Shown here: piece after piece, positions 36,792 through 48,904 of the stretch
Layout: each line of letters starts with the position of its first letter
Numbering within the stretch: the stretch's first letter is position 1
NCBI RefSeq assembly: GCF_028554725.1
Contig: NC_071671.1
Coordinates: 2,513,501-2,577,500, forward strand
Source of the DNA: Zeugodacus cucurbitae
Taxonomy: Eukaryota > Arthropoda > Insecta > Diptera > Tephritidae
Reading direction: 5' to 3'
Length of the DNA: 64,000 nt
Notes under the pieces: model-generated
Told to the model about the DNA's origin: nothing
The model's database searches: none
Seen by the model: the letters and a program-made list of their open reading frames with translations, nothing else
Position numbers and translations under genes: made by a program

Positions 36792-38121
36792 TCGCTTGTC
36801 TAATTTAATGAATAAATGTAACGTTATTTTTAGGAGAACTTAATTAAATTAAAAACGTAAAATATTACTAATTAGTACTATTTTTAAATCTTTTAATAGA
36901 ATCACGCATTTCTTTTATCGGATTTTTTACGCCGAATATAAATCTCCACCGCAAACAGCATAATTTCGAATCTATGGTGTGTTTGTACCAAAAATTTATC
37001 ACACATGTCACCCACACTCGAACACGCGATAAGCCGCGCCTCACTTGCATTTTTTCACTTCTTCACCCACATCTTAAGCGCCTTAAAGTATGCTACTTTA
37101 CAAGTGCGAGATTTTTAAGAAATGACTTCGCATTTATCTGCTGCCAAGTCATGACAGCCAATGCCATACCTTTTATGTCACTCAATTTCATTTGCACATT
37201 TTTTACGACCAAAAATTATTTCATACACCAACAACACAACAACTAATACACAAGCACCTAAATGTATACTCACATTTAAATATATCAACAATTGCTGTGC
37301 ATGTATTGGAGTTAAAATTTCAATTTCAACTTGTATAAGGTGATTTTTTCTGTTATATGTATTTCTTTTAGCTATTTTCGGCAGTGACTTTTTCACAGGA
37401 AATTATTCAATTTCAAGCGCATAAACACACACACACACTAAATATATAATATTTATTTATGATTTAGCGCACAACACACCTTTTGCGGAGCTTCGGCTCT
37501 ACAGTGGGTCAGTGGGTGTATGCATGGGATTAAATCTAGCACATCCGAACTACCCGACTGCCTGCCTGGTATCCTTTTATATTTCAGGCAAATATTTGTA
37601 TGCTGTGGCGCCACAGTGTGTGCGCAATTAATCATTTTTGAGTGAAATGTTGGCGAGTGAGAGCGCCGCTCAAGTGAGTTGCAAAATTATGCTTGAAAAT
37701 CACAGGCCGCACTCGAATGGCGCTTGCAATTTCCTGTATAATTTAAAGGAATTTGGGTGAAACTATTTTTGAATCAGGCAATGTGGTACTTAAGTATGAG
37801 CTACTTGTCTTGACAAGGCCTGACATGAAACTGATTTCCTATGAGTTTCAGCAAGTTGTGCAGGAAATTGAAAGAAGCTTGATATTTCTAAGATAAATAT
37901 ACTTCTCAACCACGTGTTTGTCAATATGAGAGTGATGATTACGTGGTGACCTTCAGTATTTGATGAATCTCAGTCATTGAAGTGTCATGATGCTGGAAAA
38001 ATTTAGGCAATCTAAAGCAAGATTTTTTTACTAAGGCTGATATAACAAGTAGTCGAAGAAAAAAAAATAAAATAGTTGGCTTTAAACTCAATATTAGTGT
38101 TTGCTTTGCATAGTATATAGT
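36792..38121. other. non-coding stretch, nothing recognised
   Basis: Unique sequence with a short CA run at 37423-37438. Frames of 60-90 aa have no domain. Confidence 0.4.
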
Positions 38122-38783
38122 TCTACAACTTCCGCCGTTTTTTTGTAAATTTAAGGATTTGTTGTATAAAAACGGTTACAAAAATTTTATTTAAAATATT
38201 GGCCGTCACTAGCTACTACATTCGTTCGATATCTCTTGGTTTCAAGTCTTAAGGAACCCAGTTTCCTTGTTTCTGCATCATCCCCATGGCTTTGAGGCGC
38301 TTTGATACGGCTTGCTGTGTCATTTGCAACGGCCAATTCCTTTTGGGTTTGAAACGCATCTTGATCGAGTAATGCTTCCAATTCAGCATCTACGAAAATC
38401 TTCTCCCTTCCACCAACATGCCGGTCTTCGACTTCATAATCACCATTCTTAAAACGTTGCAACCATTTGCGACATGTTCTTTCATTTAGGACAGCCTCAC
38501 CTCAGTACGTATCCAAAAGCATTCGATGAGCCTCAGCCGCACTTTTCTTGGAATTAAAAAAGAAAATAAAAATTTCCCGCAAATGTCGAGAATTCAGCTC
38601 AAAAAGTGACATTCTCAGTTGAGAATAACTTTGGGATGCAAACAGATCTCAACAAATATTTTGTTGGGTTAATGTTGACACAAATGTGCAAAATCGATAT
38701 AAAACGATTTGATCGATTCAATCGACCAGTGCTTGACCCTAGAGACATCTATTGGAAAACGGCGGAAGCAAAGTTGTAGACCA
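38122..38783 (-). pseudogene. mariner deletion derivative with partial transposase, source type of the MITE family
   Basis: Ends TCTACAACTTCCGCCGTTTT (left) and GCGGAAGCAAAGTTGTAGACC-type sequence (right) form inverted repeats. On the minus strand from 38614 the frame reads MSLFELNSRHLREIFIFFF, then NSKKSAAEAHRML, an in-frame stop, RTCRKWLQRFKNGDYEVED, then RHVGGREKIF and DQDAFQTQKELAVA. This is a mariner N-terminal helix-turn-helix region. A frameshift follows (the other frame gives TQQAVSKRLKAMGMMQKQGN, WVP, stop), then a jump to VASDGQYFK, the usual C-terminal end. The catalytic core is gone. Confidence 0.85.
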
Positions 38784-40715
38784 ATAGAATAATTTTGCCA
38801 TTTATTCTATGAAATCAATGGACTCTTCAGAGGATTCATCAGGCTTTACCAAACTAATTCTTCGATTTGTTGAGTTAAAGTACCAAAAATTGATAAGAAT
38901 CATGTTAAGACGACAGGTTTAGAAAAGTCAAATTCTAGTCATAAACAGCTAAAAAATGGGGTTGGTCTTCATAATTCCTTGATATTGATAATCAGTTAAA
39001 TATAATAATCCAGTCAAGGTATGAACCTTCATCGCATTTAAGATGAGTCTGCCCACGCGTACATCTTTAAACATGCAAACCGCTAATAATTAGATAATTT
39101 CATAACTGACACATACGCACACGCCTACAAAAACAAAAACATAAAATATATCTCAGTGACACGCACTTAATCCCGCTGCAATTTGGTTGACTGACTGGCA
39201 TGATTTAGTAAGAAAAAAAAAACAAGCATAAGAGGCTACAAAAAACAATAAAATAAAATAACAACAACAAACAAAAAAATCACACAAATAAAGAATAACA
39301 ACAACAAATAATAGCCGAGCTGCTTGTGCGTCTTGGCATGTGTTATGCGCCCACTGCGGGGCGGTGTAGCGGCGCCCATCCTTGACACAATTTCTGTTGT
39401 CACTGCAAGAAAAAATTTCACTTGTCTTACTACTCACTTACATATACATACATACATCTATACGTTTTGCATACACTTTCTTCTTCGTTTTGTTGACACT
39501 CTCATTTGTGCTTGCTTAGTGCAGCAATTTCTTTAGCTGCTTAAGCAACAAGGAGCGTGCGCGAACTGTGCTGTGCTGTGTGGTTTCAGGGCAAATGACA
39601 CTTTCGAATTTCGTGCACTGCCACAGATACGCACACACACACACACAGACATAGCAAATCCGTCAGCTATTCTTCATTTGACAGTCACATCAGCCGCCGC
39701 CGCCGCCGCCGCTTGCCCCGCCGAACAACGACGCTTGGCTTCGCTTTGAGTGCATCAAACCCCAGAGCGTAATTTTTCGTTCGTTTTCTTTGCGCTTGCA
39801 AATCTTCAAGCAGTTGGTTTGATTTCACTAGTGTTTTGCTGCTTCTTCACATTTTTTTATCAGTCACACACACACAAGCACACGAGCGCTTGCATTCACG
39901 TTTTCTTTTGCTTGCGCTCATTGTGCGCTTTACAGCTTCAATGACAGCTGCGCTGATGTGGTAAGCAGAAAATTTAAATAATGAGCGTTTCCAAGACGTT
40001 GTCAAGTTAGCGCTGCTGGCGCGCGCTTTTGAGTCTGTATGTTATGAATTTGCAGTAGTAGTCGCTTATTGTATATATGTATTAATTTTTTTTTTTTTTT
40101 GAATTTTCTTTTTTTCAGCTTCCAAGCTCACATATACACATGTGGCATGTGCATAGTTGGTGTTGTTGCTGCAGGCATGTGCTGAAAGCCAAGTAATTTG
40201 CCCGATGTCAGTGCACAAGTGTGTCAACGTTGTTGTTCTGAACTCAACTGAACTGCACTGTTGAGCTGCTTTATTAGTTTTGGCTTACACAATGCGAGTA
40301 CAGGTGAGAGGAGGGTGCAAGAAGAGTTGCGAGGGCAAATCAAATTTCTTCTAATTTTGCTAAAATTTAGATTTAATAATAATTAGTAATTTTACACATA
40401 AAAATTAAGAACATTTCTTTTACTTATATCTACATTTCTCACGCAAAATTAAAAAAAAAAATAATTAAATAAAAATTCGCATTTATTTGACGTCCTTGCC
40501 GTAATTCAATAAATTATCACTTTAGTTGTTTACTTTGCTTTCTATTATGCTATTGTCGTATTGTTTCGTTGCTTATTGTTCGTGAGCATGCATTTTGTAT
40601 AAACTTTGATCTATTTATAGATGTATATATGTGTGCTCTTTGTGCAAAGGAAAGTGGATAGATGCGACAGTGCGTATGAGCAACATTTAAAATGAAGTAA
40701 ATTTTATTAGAAACT
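38784..40715. other. non-coding stretch with simple repeats
   Basis: Contains AACAACAAC and poly-A tracts at 39210-39310, a CA run at 39631-39650 and a (CCG)n run at 39693-39714. The CCG run could belong to a 5' UTR, but no coding frame continues through it. Poly-T is at 40087-40100. Confidence 0.45.
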
Positions 40716-41035
40716 AGCAGTCCCGACCACACGTTTTTGTGGCTAAGGTATACATTAAATGAGTAAATTTTTCAATACAGAGAAAAAATTCTTACCCATA
40801 AAGACGAAAACGTTATAACCGGTAAATTTTAAAATGATTGATTTAGATTATTGTAGATCTTTATTAAGCGTAAATTATCATAATTTGTAAAACTTTGATT
40901 TTTTAATCGTATATTGAAGTATGTTTCATGTTGACAACTCACATTATTTTTAATTGTAAGTGATCATCGAGATCTTTGTTTTTTACCTCCAAGATAGGTT
41001 TATTCAATCAATTCAATCAATCGTTTATGGTTCAA
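40716..41035 (-). mobile_element. possible Helitron 3' end fragment
   Basis: On the minus strand it ends GTGTGGTCGGGACTGCTAGT, resembling the 3' ends of the Helitrons at 24745 and 42153 (GTGCGGTCGGCTAGT in the latter). No matching 5' end was found, so the right limit is a guess. Confidence 0.4.
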
Positions 41036-41036
41036 T

Positions 41037-41150
41037 CTTTCATATTCCGTTACCCCATATCCGGTTCCGGTAACATCTTTTCCGGTTCCACCAACATAGT
41101 TATCCATTTACGGTTCCGGTAACATCATATCCGGTTACCCCATGAGATCA
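41037..41150 (+). repeat. CCGGTT satellite, short array
   Basis: Repeats of CATATCCGGTTCCGGTAACA with variants, about five units. It sits directly before the TCACGTGA-rich repeat and the right part of a CTCTCG repeat. Confidence 0.7.
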
Positions 41151-41400
41151 ATGATCCACCCTGATCACGTGACGACATTTTATTATCACGTGATATTTTT
41201 GTTTACAGGTTAATGACCCCGCCCCGATCACATCAAGGTCACGTAATATTTTTGTTTACATTTTTGAGCGAAGTCAATGACCCCACCCTGATCACGTGAG
41301 GTCATTTCAAGGTCACATGATATATTTGTTTGCAGGTCACGTGATATTTTTGTTTACATTTTTGATAGAGGTCATTGACCCTGCCCAGATCACGTAATGT
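41151..41400 (+). repeat. about 50-bp tandem repeat rich in TCACGTGA, TGTTTAC and AGGTCA
   Basis: Imperfect units of the form GATCACGTGATATTTTTG, then TTTACA, then GGTCAATGACCCC-like sequence. Exact TCACGTGA lies at 41165, 41186, 41292 and 41337; exact TGTTTAC at 41200, 41253 and 41351; AGGTCA at about 41235, 41299, 41310 and 41334. These match core motifs for bHLH-leucine zipper, forkhead and nuclear-receptor proteins respectively (known motif forms). Whether anything binds is unknown. Confidence 0.65.
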
Positions 41401-42152
41401 CCTCCATTTTTTTGGACTATATAAGGATCACTCCTGAAAGTTTCGTTGACATAGTTTTAGTAGTTTACGAGATATGTACAAAAAACTTTGTACTTTGGGG
41501 ATGGGGTCACGCCCAATTTCCTAAACAAATTACATCCAAATATACCCCTTCCTATGACAATCCTTTGTACCAAATTTCACTTTCATAGCTTAATTTATGG
41601 TTTAGTTATAGCTCTTTATAGGTTTTCAGTTATCGCCATTTGTGGACTTGGCAGGGTTCCGATTTTGCCCATCTTCGAACTTAACCTTCTTATGGTACCA
41701 CGAAACACGTTTACCAAGCTTCATTAAGATATTTCAATTTTTACTCAAGTCATCCGGATTTGAACTTTGCTCGTCACCCTGAACACTTTGGTAAATATAA
41801 CCTTATATCTAACTCGTTTAGTTTTAGGACTTACAAACAACCGTTATGTGAACAAAACTATTATACTCTCTTTAGCAACTGTGCGAGAGTATAAAAATTA
41901 CTAAAAGAGCGTTAACTCACTAACGGAAACACTAAATTTTACATAAGAAATGGCTGAGGAGAGCTACAGTCAGATTTAAAAAAATGGAAAATGCGCGTGG
42001 CATCGCCAACTTATGGGTCTAAAACAATATTCGGTACATAATACTCTCTAGACACTCTGAAGACACGGATGGAAAATGATCACGAACAATCAGGACTACT
42101 TTCCATATAACTCAATTTAGAATTCCATCTGATTCCTTCACATTATTAAGTA
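41401..42152 (+). mobile_element. CTCTCG/CGAGAG repeat, rearranged copy 3
   Basis: The plus-strand right half (GGGTCACGCCCAATTTCC, ATCCGGATTTGAACTTTGCT, TTAGCAACTGTGCGAGAGTA) ends at about 41895. From 41896 the sequence continues as the inverse of the family's middle part (TAACTCACTAACGGAAACAC, GGCGTGG-like GCGTGGCATCGCC), as on the plus strand at 53280-53580. The result is a head-to-head style junction. The Helitron at 42153 cuts the right side. Confidence 0.65.
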
Positions 42153-42572
42153 CTAGCCGACCGCACAAAAATTTCAAATCTTATACAATTTTACATTACA
42201 CCCATACATATGTAAGTACTTCCCATTTCTTGTGTACTTTAAAAAAAGTAAAATGAAGAAAATTCGAGCATGAAATTATATTTTATTTGTAATGAGCTAA
42301 ATCTTGATTACGACCTCTAGTCTTTGGTGTCCGACGTCTTTCTTTCGGATCATGAAGCGAGCTTGTATATTTCTAACATATTGACGATTTTCACTTTCAA
42401 GAACTATTTCCAAAAGTTTAGATTCTAGCAATAAATATAGCCTATGTTACTCGAGGTGAACGTAGCTTTCCAATGGTGAAAGAGTTGTTGAAATCGGCGC
42501 AGTAGTTTTTGATTTTATTCATTACAAACATACATACAAATCTTTCATCTTTATAATAGTAATATATGTAGA
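42153..42572 (-). mobile_element. non-autonomous Helitron, copy 2
   Basis: A 420-bp element read on the minus strand: starts TCTACATATATTACTATTAT and ends GTGCGGTCGGCTAG, with A before and T after. It shares GATTTGTATGTATGTTTGTA and CGAGTAACATAGGCTATATT with copy 1; the middles differ. No coding. Confidence 0.8.
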
Positions 42573-43283
42573 TATCATAAATATTTAAAAAAATATACAA
42601 TTTACATATTGACATGTATTACCTGCTAGCAATATGAAATATAGAGAAAATTCCAAAAAATCAAATTTCTAATAAAATATATAACCATTTTGTGCACACT
42701 ACATGCAGTCAAAACACCATGCATGCAGTCACAAGCAATAAACTGTCAGAAGGAAGTTAATAAGAGAAATCAATAACTCATACGCCATGTCGTACCTGCT
42801 GCGCATCACAGACACACAGCGCACACAAATAACACAAACAACTCAAAGTGCAGCAAATATCATTGAATTGAACTATCAAAGCAAAGCAATGCCGACAACA
42901 GCATGCTTTCGAGCGTGCAAAAGCTCATAAAACGCTTAATAAAAGAGCGTGTGCATGTGTGACTGCTGTGTTGTTGCACAAAAAGACTCTCCGTGTGTGT
43001 CATGGTTATACGAGTGGACATTCATATTTGACACACACACACAAGCAGCATATTCGAATTTTTGCTGCTTTGCTGTCTTCTGCAAAAATTTTACTTTTCA
43101 TCATGAACAATGTGTCAGCTAAGCAAACATGCAAGCAGAAATATTTGTGAATTTCTAGTTTACATGTGGTTTCTCACTTCTTCAACGAAATGCATTTGAT
43201 GTGGCCACTGAAGACGTAAACTTTTTGATACACACACACACACACACTTTTTCTACCCGATCACAAATTGTCACACAAAACAA

Positions 43284-43314
<31 letters not shown>

Positions 43315-44256
43315 CACACACTCAATCTCAATGAAGTGAACCAGCAAATATGCGATCGTTCAGTAGTGAGACTTATGCACTTTTAATTTGATAAGTTGTT
43401 GTTGTTGTTGTTGTTGTATGTGTGTGCAGCATATTTGTCTGTTTGTTGGCCGGAATTGCGGCAATAACTGTCTGCAAACTACTCAAGTGGAAGCACGAAG
43501 AAAAGTTGCATAGCAAGCAGCAAACTTAACCAAACCAAACCAGCAGAAAATGTTTATGGTCAAAGAAAACGCATTGAGTTGTTGTTGTTGTTGTAGTTGC
43601 ATACACTACACTCATACATATGCATACTCACATATGTATGGAGAGCATGTGAGTATTTTTTAATGCTATTACAGTTTTATATCCGCTTCTTGCAGGCGCT
43701 CGTTGCAACCGGAAAGGAATTATGACTTTTCAACCGAATTTTATACACTTCCGAGCAGTCGATAGAGAGTCAGTCACTTCGACAGTCTATCACTTTGGAG
43801 GCCAGTTAGTCCCTCCGGTAGTCAGTTAGTCACTTCAATAGTCAGTCACTACGACAGTTATTCAGTCTCTTCGGCAGTCTTCTCACTTCGTCAGTTTGTC
43901 AGCTTGTCGTTAGTGCCATCATAGTTAGTGTGTGTCATTCAAATTGATTCAATTGCTGCTGAAGGCATGCACACCAAAAGGTGAAAAAGTGTCTGTACGT
44001 GCGGTAGTTTTCATAGAATAGATATATATTGATCTCTACGTCATTGCTACACTTATTTTTTCAGCAATTTGCATACGAACATAGTTATTGAACTGACAAC
44101 TGACAACACTGCTCTAACAACTTTATGACTTTGTGACAAATTGAGACAAGTTGACTCTTCTAGCAATTTTAAAAATAAAAAAAAAATCAACTTTACTTTT
44201 AGATATTTGAAATGTTAACTGCTGACTTTAAAATATTTAAATAATATTCTTTAAAA
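42573..44256. other. non-coding stretch with microsatellites and a CAGTC-rich tract
   Basis: Contains CA runs at 43029-43042 and 43231-43248, a poly-A run joined to a CA run at 43280-43321, and (TTG)n at 43396-43418 and 43579-43594. At 43745-43910 short variants of AGTCAGTCACTTCGACAGTC recur several times. TCAGTC resembles the insect initiator consensus, so this could mark a promoter region; no coding exon was found. Confidence 0.4.
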
Positions 44257-45553
44257 ACATGTAAGGAACGGCTAAGTTCGGGTGTAACCGAATATTTTAT
44301 ACTCTCGCAATTTATTTATTTAATTTTATTAATATAACACACAATTTGGTCCACATATTCGTGATATATAAGGTATAAAGTCAATTGAAAGTTGGAAGCC
44401 CTAACATTAGGTATATGGGTGTTAGGTGAAGTTAAGACCCGATTTCACGCATTTTTGGCACGGAGACACGGAAGTCCTCATGTTCGATATATGGGGCCTT
44501 GAATACTTATAGTACGATGTCGGCGATTTTCGGAAGGGCGATGCCACACTATAAATGCAGTATTTGTGCCAAGTTCTGTTCCGATATCTTCACTAGTGCT
44601 TACTTTATATATTGTAAAGTAAACGCTTCAGATTGACTTCAAAGTTCTGGTATATGGGAAGTAAACGTGGTTGTGAACCGATTTAGCCTATTTTCACAAC
44701 ATATCATTGGGATGCCAAGAAAATAAATATTATGAACCGAATTTCATTGAAATTGGTCGAGTAGTTTCGAAGAAATGGTTTTTGACCCATAAGCGGAGCC
44801 ACGCCCATTTAAAATTGTGTACACCAATTTGAGTGCAGCCTTTCTGTACCATCTTTATAATGAAATTTAACGTTTCTAGTGTTTTTCCTTACTGAATTAA
44901 AGCATTTTTAATAGTTTTTTACATAACCTTTGTATGGGAGGTGGGCGTGGTTATAATCCGATTTCCTCAATTTTTGGACTGTGTAAGGAAGTACCTGAGA
45001 TTTTCGTTGATATAGCTTTAGTAGTTTACGAGATATGTACCTAAAACTTAGTAGGGGGCGGGGTCACGTCCACTTTCCCAAAAAATGTAAATGCAAATCT
45101 GACCCTTCACAGAACGATCCTTTATACCAAATTTTTTATACAACTTTGCTTCCGCCGGTTTTTTATAAATTGAAGGCTTTTTTTTGTATAAAAACGGTTA
45201 CAAAAATGTTATTCAAATGTTATTGGCCGTCGCTAGCTACTACTTTTGACCACCTTTCTGGCAGCATGTGTATTCCGTGCAAATGTCGAGAAATCGGCTC
45301 AAAAAGTGACATTTTCAGTTTTGAGAATAAGTTTGGGATGCAAACAGATCTCTACAAATATTTTGTTGGGTTAATGTTCAAGATCGATATAAAAAAATAT
45401 CGATTTAATCGATCAGTACTTGACCCCAGAGGAAAGTACTTGACCCTATTGGAAACGGCTGAATCATTCATTTAGTTTTAGAACTTACAAAAACCCGTTA
45501 TGTGAACAAAACTATTATACACTCTTTATCAACTTTGTTGCGAGAGTATAAAA
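44257..45553 (+). mobile_element. CTCTCG/CGAGAG repeat, copy 4, with MITE inside
   Basis: Starts ATGTAAGGAACGGCTAAGTT with TTTTATACTCTCGCAA at about 44294, and ends TTGCGAGAGTATAAAA at about 45538-45553. Internal marks match copy 2 (GTGGGCGTGGTTATAATCCG). The MITE at 45137 replaces or interrupts the segment before the final TTAGTTTTAG. Confidence 0.7.
45137..45468 (-). mobile_element. mariner-derived MITE, CTACAACTTTGC family, copy 3 (nested)
   Basis: The left end reads ATACAACTTTGCTTCCGCCG. The interior includes AAAAACGGTTACAAAAATGT, GGCCGTCGCTAGCTACTACT and, on the minus strand, the transposase start (MSLFEPISRHL). It continues to the leader and a degraded right end (GGAAACGGCTGAATC). The 146-aa plus-strand frame here is an antisense artefact of the MITE. 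Confidence 0.7.
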
Positions 45554-46880
45554 AATATTTTTTGGAAAGTTAAAGCTATTTCTTCAAGCGAATAGAAATT
45601 TCAAAAATTAACTGTAGAAAAATGAAATAATTTCAAAGCAAAAAAAAAACAACAACAATAATAAAGAAACATAGAATTTTCTTCGGAGCCCATACGCTTT
45701 CAATTTGCATTTGTTGTTGCGAACGCCAACTGCTGCTGAGCCAATAGAGAGTACAGTCCAGTGGAGAGATTTGCATAGAAATGGCATTTCACTGGCTGCA
45801 ATAATAACAAAAATTTGTTGTTCGACAAATAAGTATACACAGCGTCACACATACATACATATCTATAGCTGCAGTTGTGTCTTCTTTGTATGTATTTAAG
45901 CGTTAGTGCTTGCAGCAGCATAGAGTTGACGCTTAATGGCATGGAATTGAATGAGCTACTTGTTGTTCTTATTTATATATATGTATATGTACATAATTTT
46001 TTTTTTGTAAACAGCAGTTAGTGATTTATTGCATATTTTAACTGGCCTTCAGCGCTAACAATAACACATACATACAAACATACATACAATGAATGCATGT
46101 AGACAGCAAGCATAAATGGAAAATGTCACTTCAACTTTGCCATTTGACCTTCAATGTTGGCTATAATTGTTTGTGGCACATTTTTGTTTTTCATGAATAT
46201 ATACAAGCATATATATATACATATATATATATATACTAATAAATTGTTCAAGCACATTATATACACAAACTTATTGCTTGTAGAATGAAAGTGATTTGCC
46301 TTTTTTTTGTGAGTTTTGCATTTGACGCCTTTAATTTGCATTTTTATTATGAATTCCGCCTTTTAACTTTTCACCATTTCACGCCATTCCACAGGCGGCG
46401 TCCTTGTCTTTGCCATCACCAGGCGTTTGACACTGACACTATTCTCTCGCAATTCTATTAGAGCAACTTTCCATTGTTTGCAATTGTCATTTTATGCATA
46501 TTCCTTTGCTTTTATAAACCTTACTCAGTCTCTGTCTCTATATATATGTAGAATTGTATATGTGTTTGTGCGAAAAAAGTTTAGTTTTATCAAGCAAAGT
46601 GAATATTGCCGCTTGGAGGCTTGTAACTCAACAGCGTAATGGTATATTTATGCAAATATTTGAACACTTTTTCCACTCAAATGCATTCCCACTGTTTAAG
46701 GGCAATTAAATTTGCGGAAACTATGCTGTTTTTGCTTGAAAGATATTTCACGAAAGCAGCAAAATCATAATATTTCCAATTTATTAACTCTGTAATGGAG
46801 AATTTGCAAAGAAAGTTAACGAAGACTGACTACAGAAATTATCCTGTAAATTATAGAGCCTATTTTCCACCTAGGAACTA
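45554..46880. other. non-coding stretch, nothing recognised
   Basis: AT-rich unique sequence with TATATATACATATATATA at about 46209-46235. No domain in any frame. Confidence 0.4.
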
Positions 46881-47645
46881 CGTGATATATGGTGGATGCG
46901 ATAAAACCTCCCATCCGAGCTCCTGTAGCTTCTGACAAGTCATCAACGAAGTGTCCTGGTGGAACACTACACCCTTCCTGTTGACCAATTCCGGTTGATC
47001 GCCTGCTTCAAGCGGTCCAGTTGTTCGCAGTAGATGGTAGAATTAAGCGTCTGGCCATGTTGGAGATGCTCATAGTGGATGATTCCCTTCCAATCCAAAC
47101 AAACACACCGCAAAACCTTCTTGGCCATCAATCCCGGCTTGGCCAATGTTTGGGACGATTCAACGGAATTCGGCCACGTCCGTTTTCACTTGATATTGCC
47201 GTATATGATCCATTTTTCGTCGCCAGTCACCATCCGTTTCAAAAATGGGTCAAGTTCATTCCGTTTCAGCAGCATATCGCAGACGTTGATTCGGTCCAAA
47301 AGGTTTTTTTGCACCAAATCATGCGGCACCCAAACATCAAGCTTTTTTGTGTATCCAGCCTTCTGCAGATGGTTTAAAATGGTTTGGTGACTAACTCCCA
47401 TCTCCTGGGCGATGTCACGAGGTGCCACATGCCAGTCTAACTCGTTGTTTTCCACGATTTGATCGGTATTCGTCGTCTCACGTCTTCCGCCGGCTGTCTT
47501 ATTATCCATGGTGTCGTTTTCACCCGCTCTGAATCGTCGAAACCATTCCACCGCAGTTCGAAGTGATAGAGTACCATCCCCAAAACACCATTAATCTCAC
47601 GGAACGTTTCTTTAGCGGATTTGCCTTTACTGCCTTTCGAAACAC
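46881..47645 (-). pseudogene. mariner transposase, 3'-truncated copy
   Basis: Reading downward from about 47645: KGKSAKETFREINGVLGDG, a one-base loss in a G run near 47575, then EWFRRFRAGENDTM, HVAPRDIAQEMGVSHQTILN, HLQKAGYTKKLDVWVPHDL and RMVTGDEKWI (first catalytic Asp). It continues with PGLMAKKVLRCVCLDWKG, TIYCEQLDRLKQA, VVFHQDTS (second Asp) and WEVLSHPPY, then stops making sense at 46881, before the third Asp. This is most of a mariner transposase with the C-terminus lost and frames broken. A sister copy lacking the middle is at 54955-55505. Confidence 0.85.
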
Positions 47646-48904
47646 TACTGCCCTTTTGCTTTCATAAAAAATATGCTAAAAGCACAAACTACATGCCAAA
47701 GTTCTCATTTCCCCACTGAAATCTTATTTAAAGCGTCTCTCAAATGATATAATAGCTGCCAGACGTTATTATTATTATAACTAAAATAAGAATATATTTA
47801 TTTTTAATCACTGAAATCTTCATTAAATCTCACAAAATCTGCCTTAACACACTCTGCACGGCACTCTCACTTCATTATCCCGCCTTTCTTCAAACAAACT
47901 CAAAGGCAAACTTTCATAATATCCCATATTTGTGTGGTTTTCACAAAATGAATGATATACAGTTGGTAGTTTTCGACAAACGCTCCGCCACACACAACAC
48001 CAAAAATGTATTTGAAGCGCCTAAATGTATGCTTGATGCTATAATGAAACAAGACAACTCATAGCCTAAGGTACTTTTCAATTGAATCAAATAAATCATT
48101 TTGTAAAGCGCTTCATTTCCGCGTTTTTGTTTTCGTGAAACAAAAAGCTGGAAGAAGAAAAAACAACAACACAAACAAGTGTATAACCTAACTAACTTTG
48201 ACGCTTCACTGCCTATTGTGCGCAAACTGCTTCTACTCAAATATACATAATCTTCCTCAAAATATGCGTGTGTAAATATGTCGCTGCCAAAATTTCTACA
48301 CTTTATTTTACACAGTTCAACTATTTTGTACGAAATATTTTGCTAAGCGATATTGTGCCCGTGGCAACTTCGGTTGATTGTTGATCTTTCGGGCTGGTTG
48401 CTTTGTTGGCGCTTCCTCATTGCGAGCGCATTGTTTCCATGGCTTCTTCCCCGCACAACAGCCAACGGCACAAGTTTGCAATCGCAAGTAAGTGCTGGTT
48501 TGTATTGCTGGAAATCTCTTACAAAGACGCCATTTGCAAACTATTTGAATGCGCAATATTAGCGGCTAAGCCTCAACTATTATTTGCTGCTCGCATGAGT
48601 AGAAGTTACATGAGTAAATTTTGAAGGAAAGCTTTTCATACAGCAGCTTATCAAGTGCGACTTTAGAGAATGACTGTGATGTGCCTGCCGGCGTTGCAAA
48701 GATTTATATCATTAAATAATTGATTTATAAAGAAATAGTAATTGTTTGACATTTGCGTCGCTGTTCAAATAATTGAAATTTTGGGTATTACATGTCGATG
48801 ATTTAGGTTCAAGGCACATGAGAGCTTAATAAGTTGTATAATTTAGTGAAATAAAACAAATGAATAATTCGATTTGAGTATTTTCTATGTGTTTCGATAC
48901 TATT
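47646..48904. other. non-coding stretch, nothing recognised
   Basis: Frames of 69-99 aa on both strands at 47941-48624 overlap and have no domain. Confidence 0.4.

Noticed and set aside
43201..43386. 61-aa His/Thr-rich frame
   Set aside because: Translation of CA and poly-A microsatellites.
45035..45475. 146-aa plus-strand frame
   Set aside because: Runs across the CTCTCG repeat and antisense through the nested mariner MITE.
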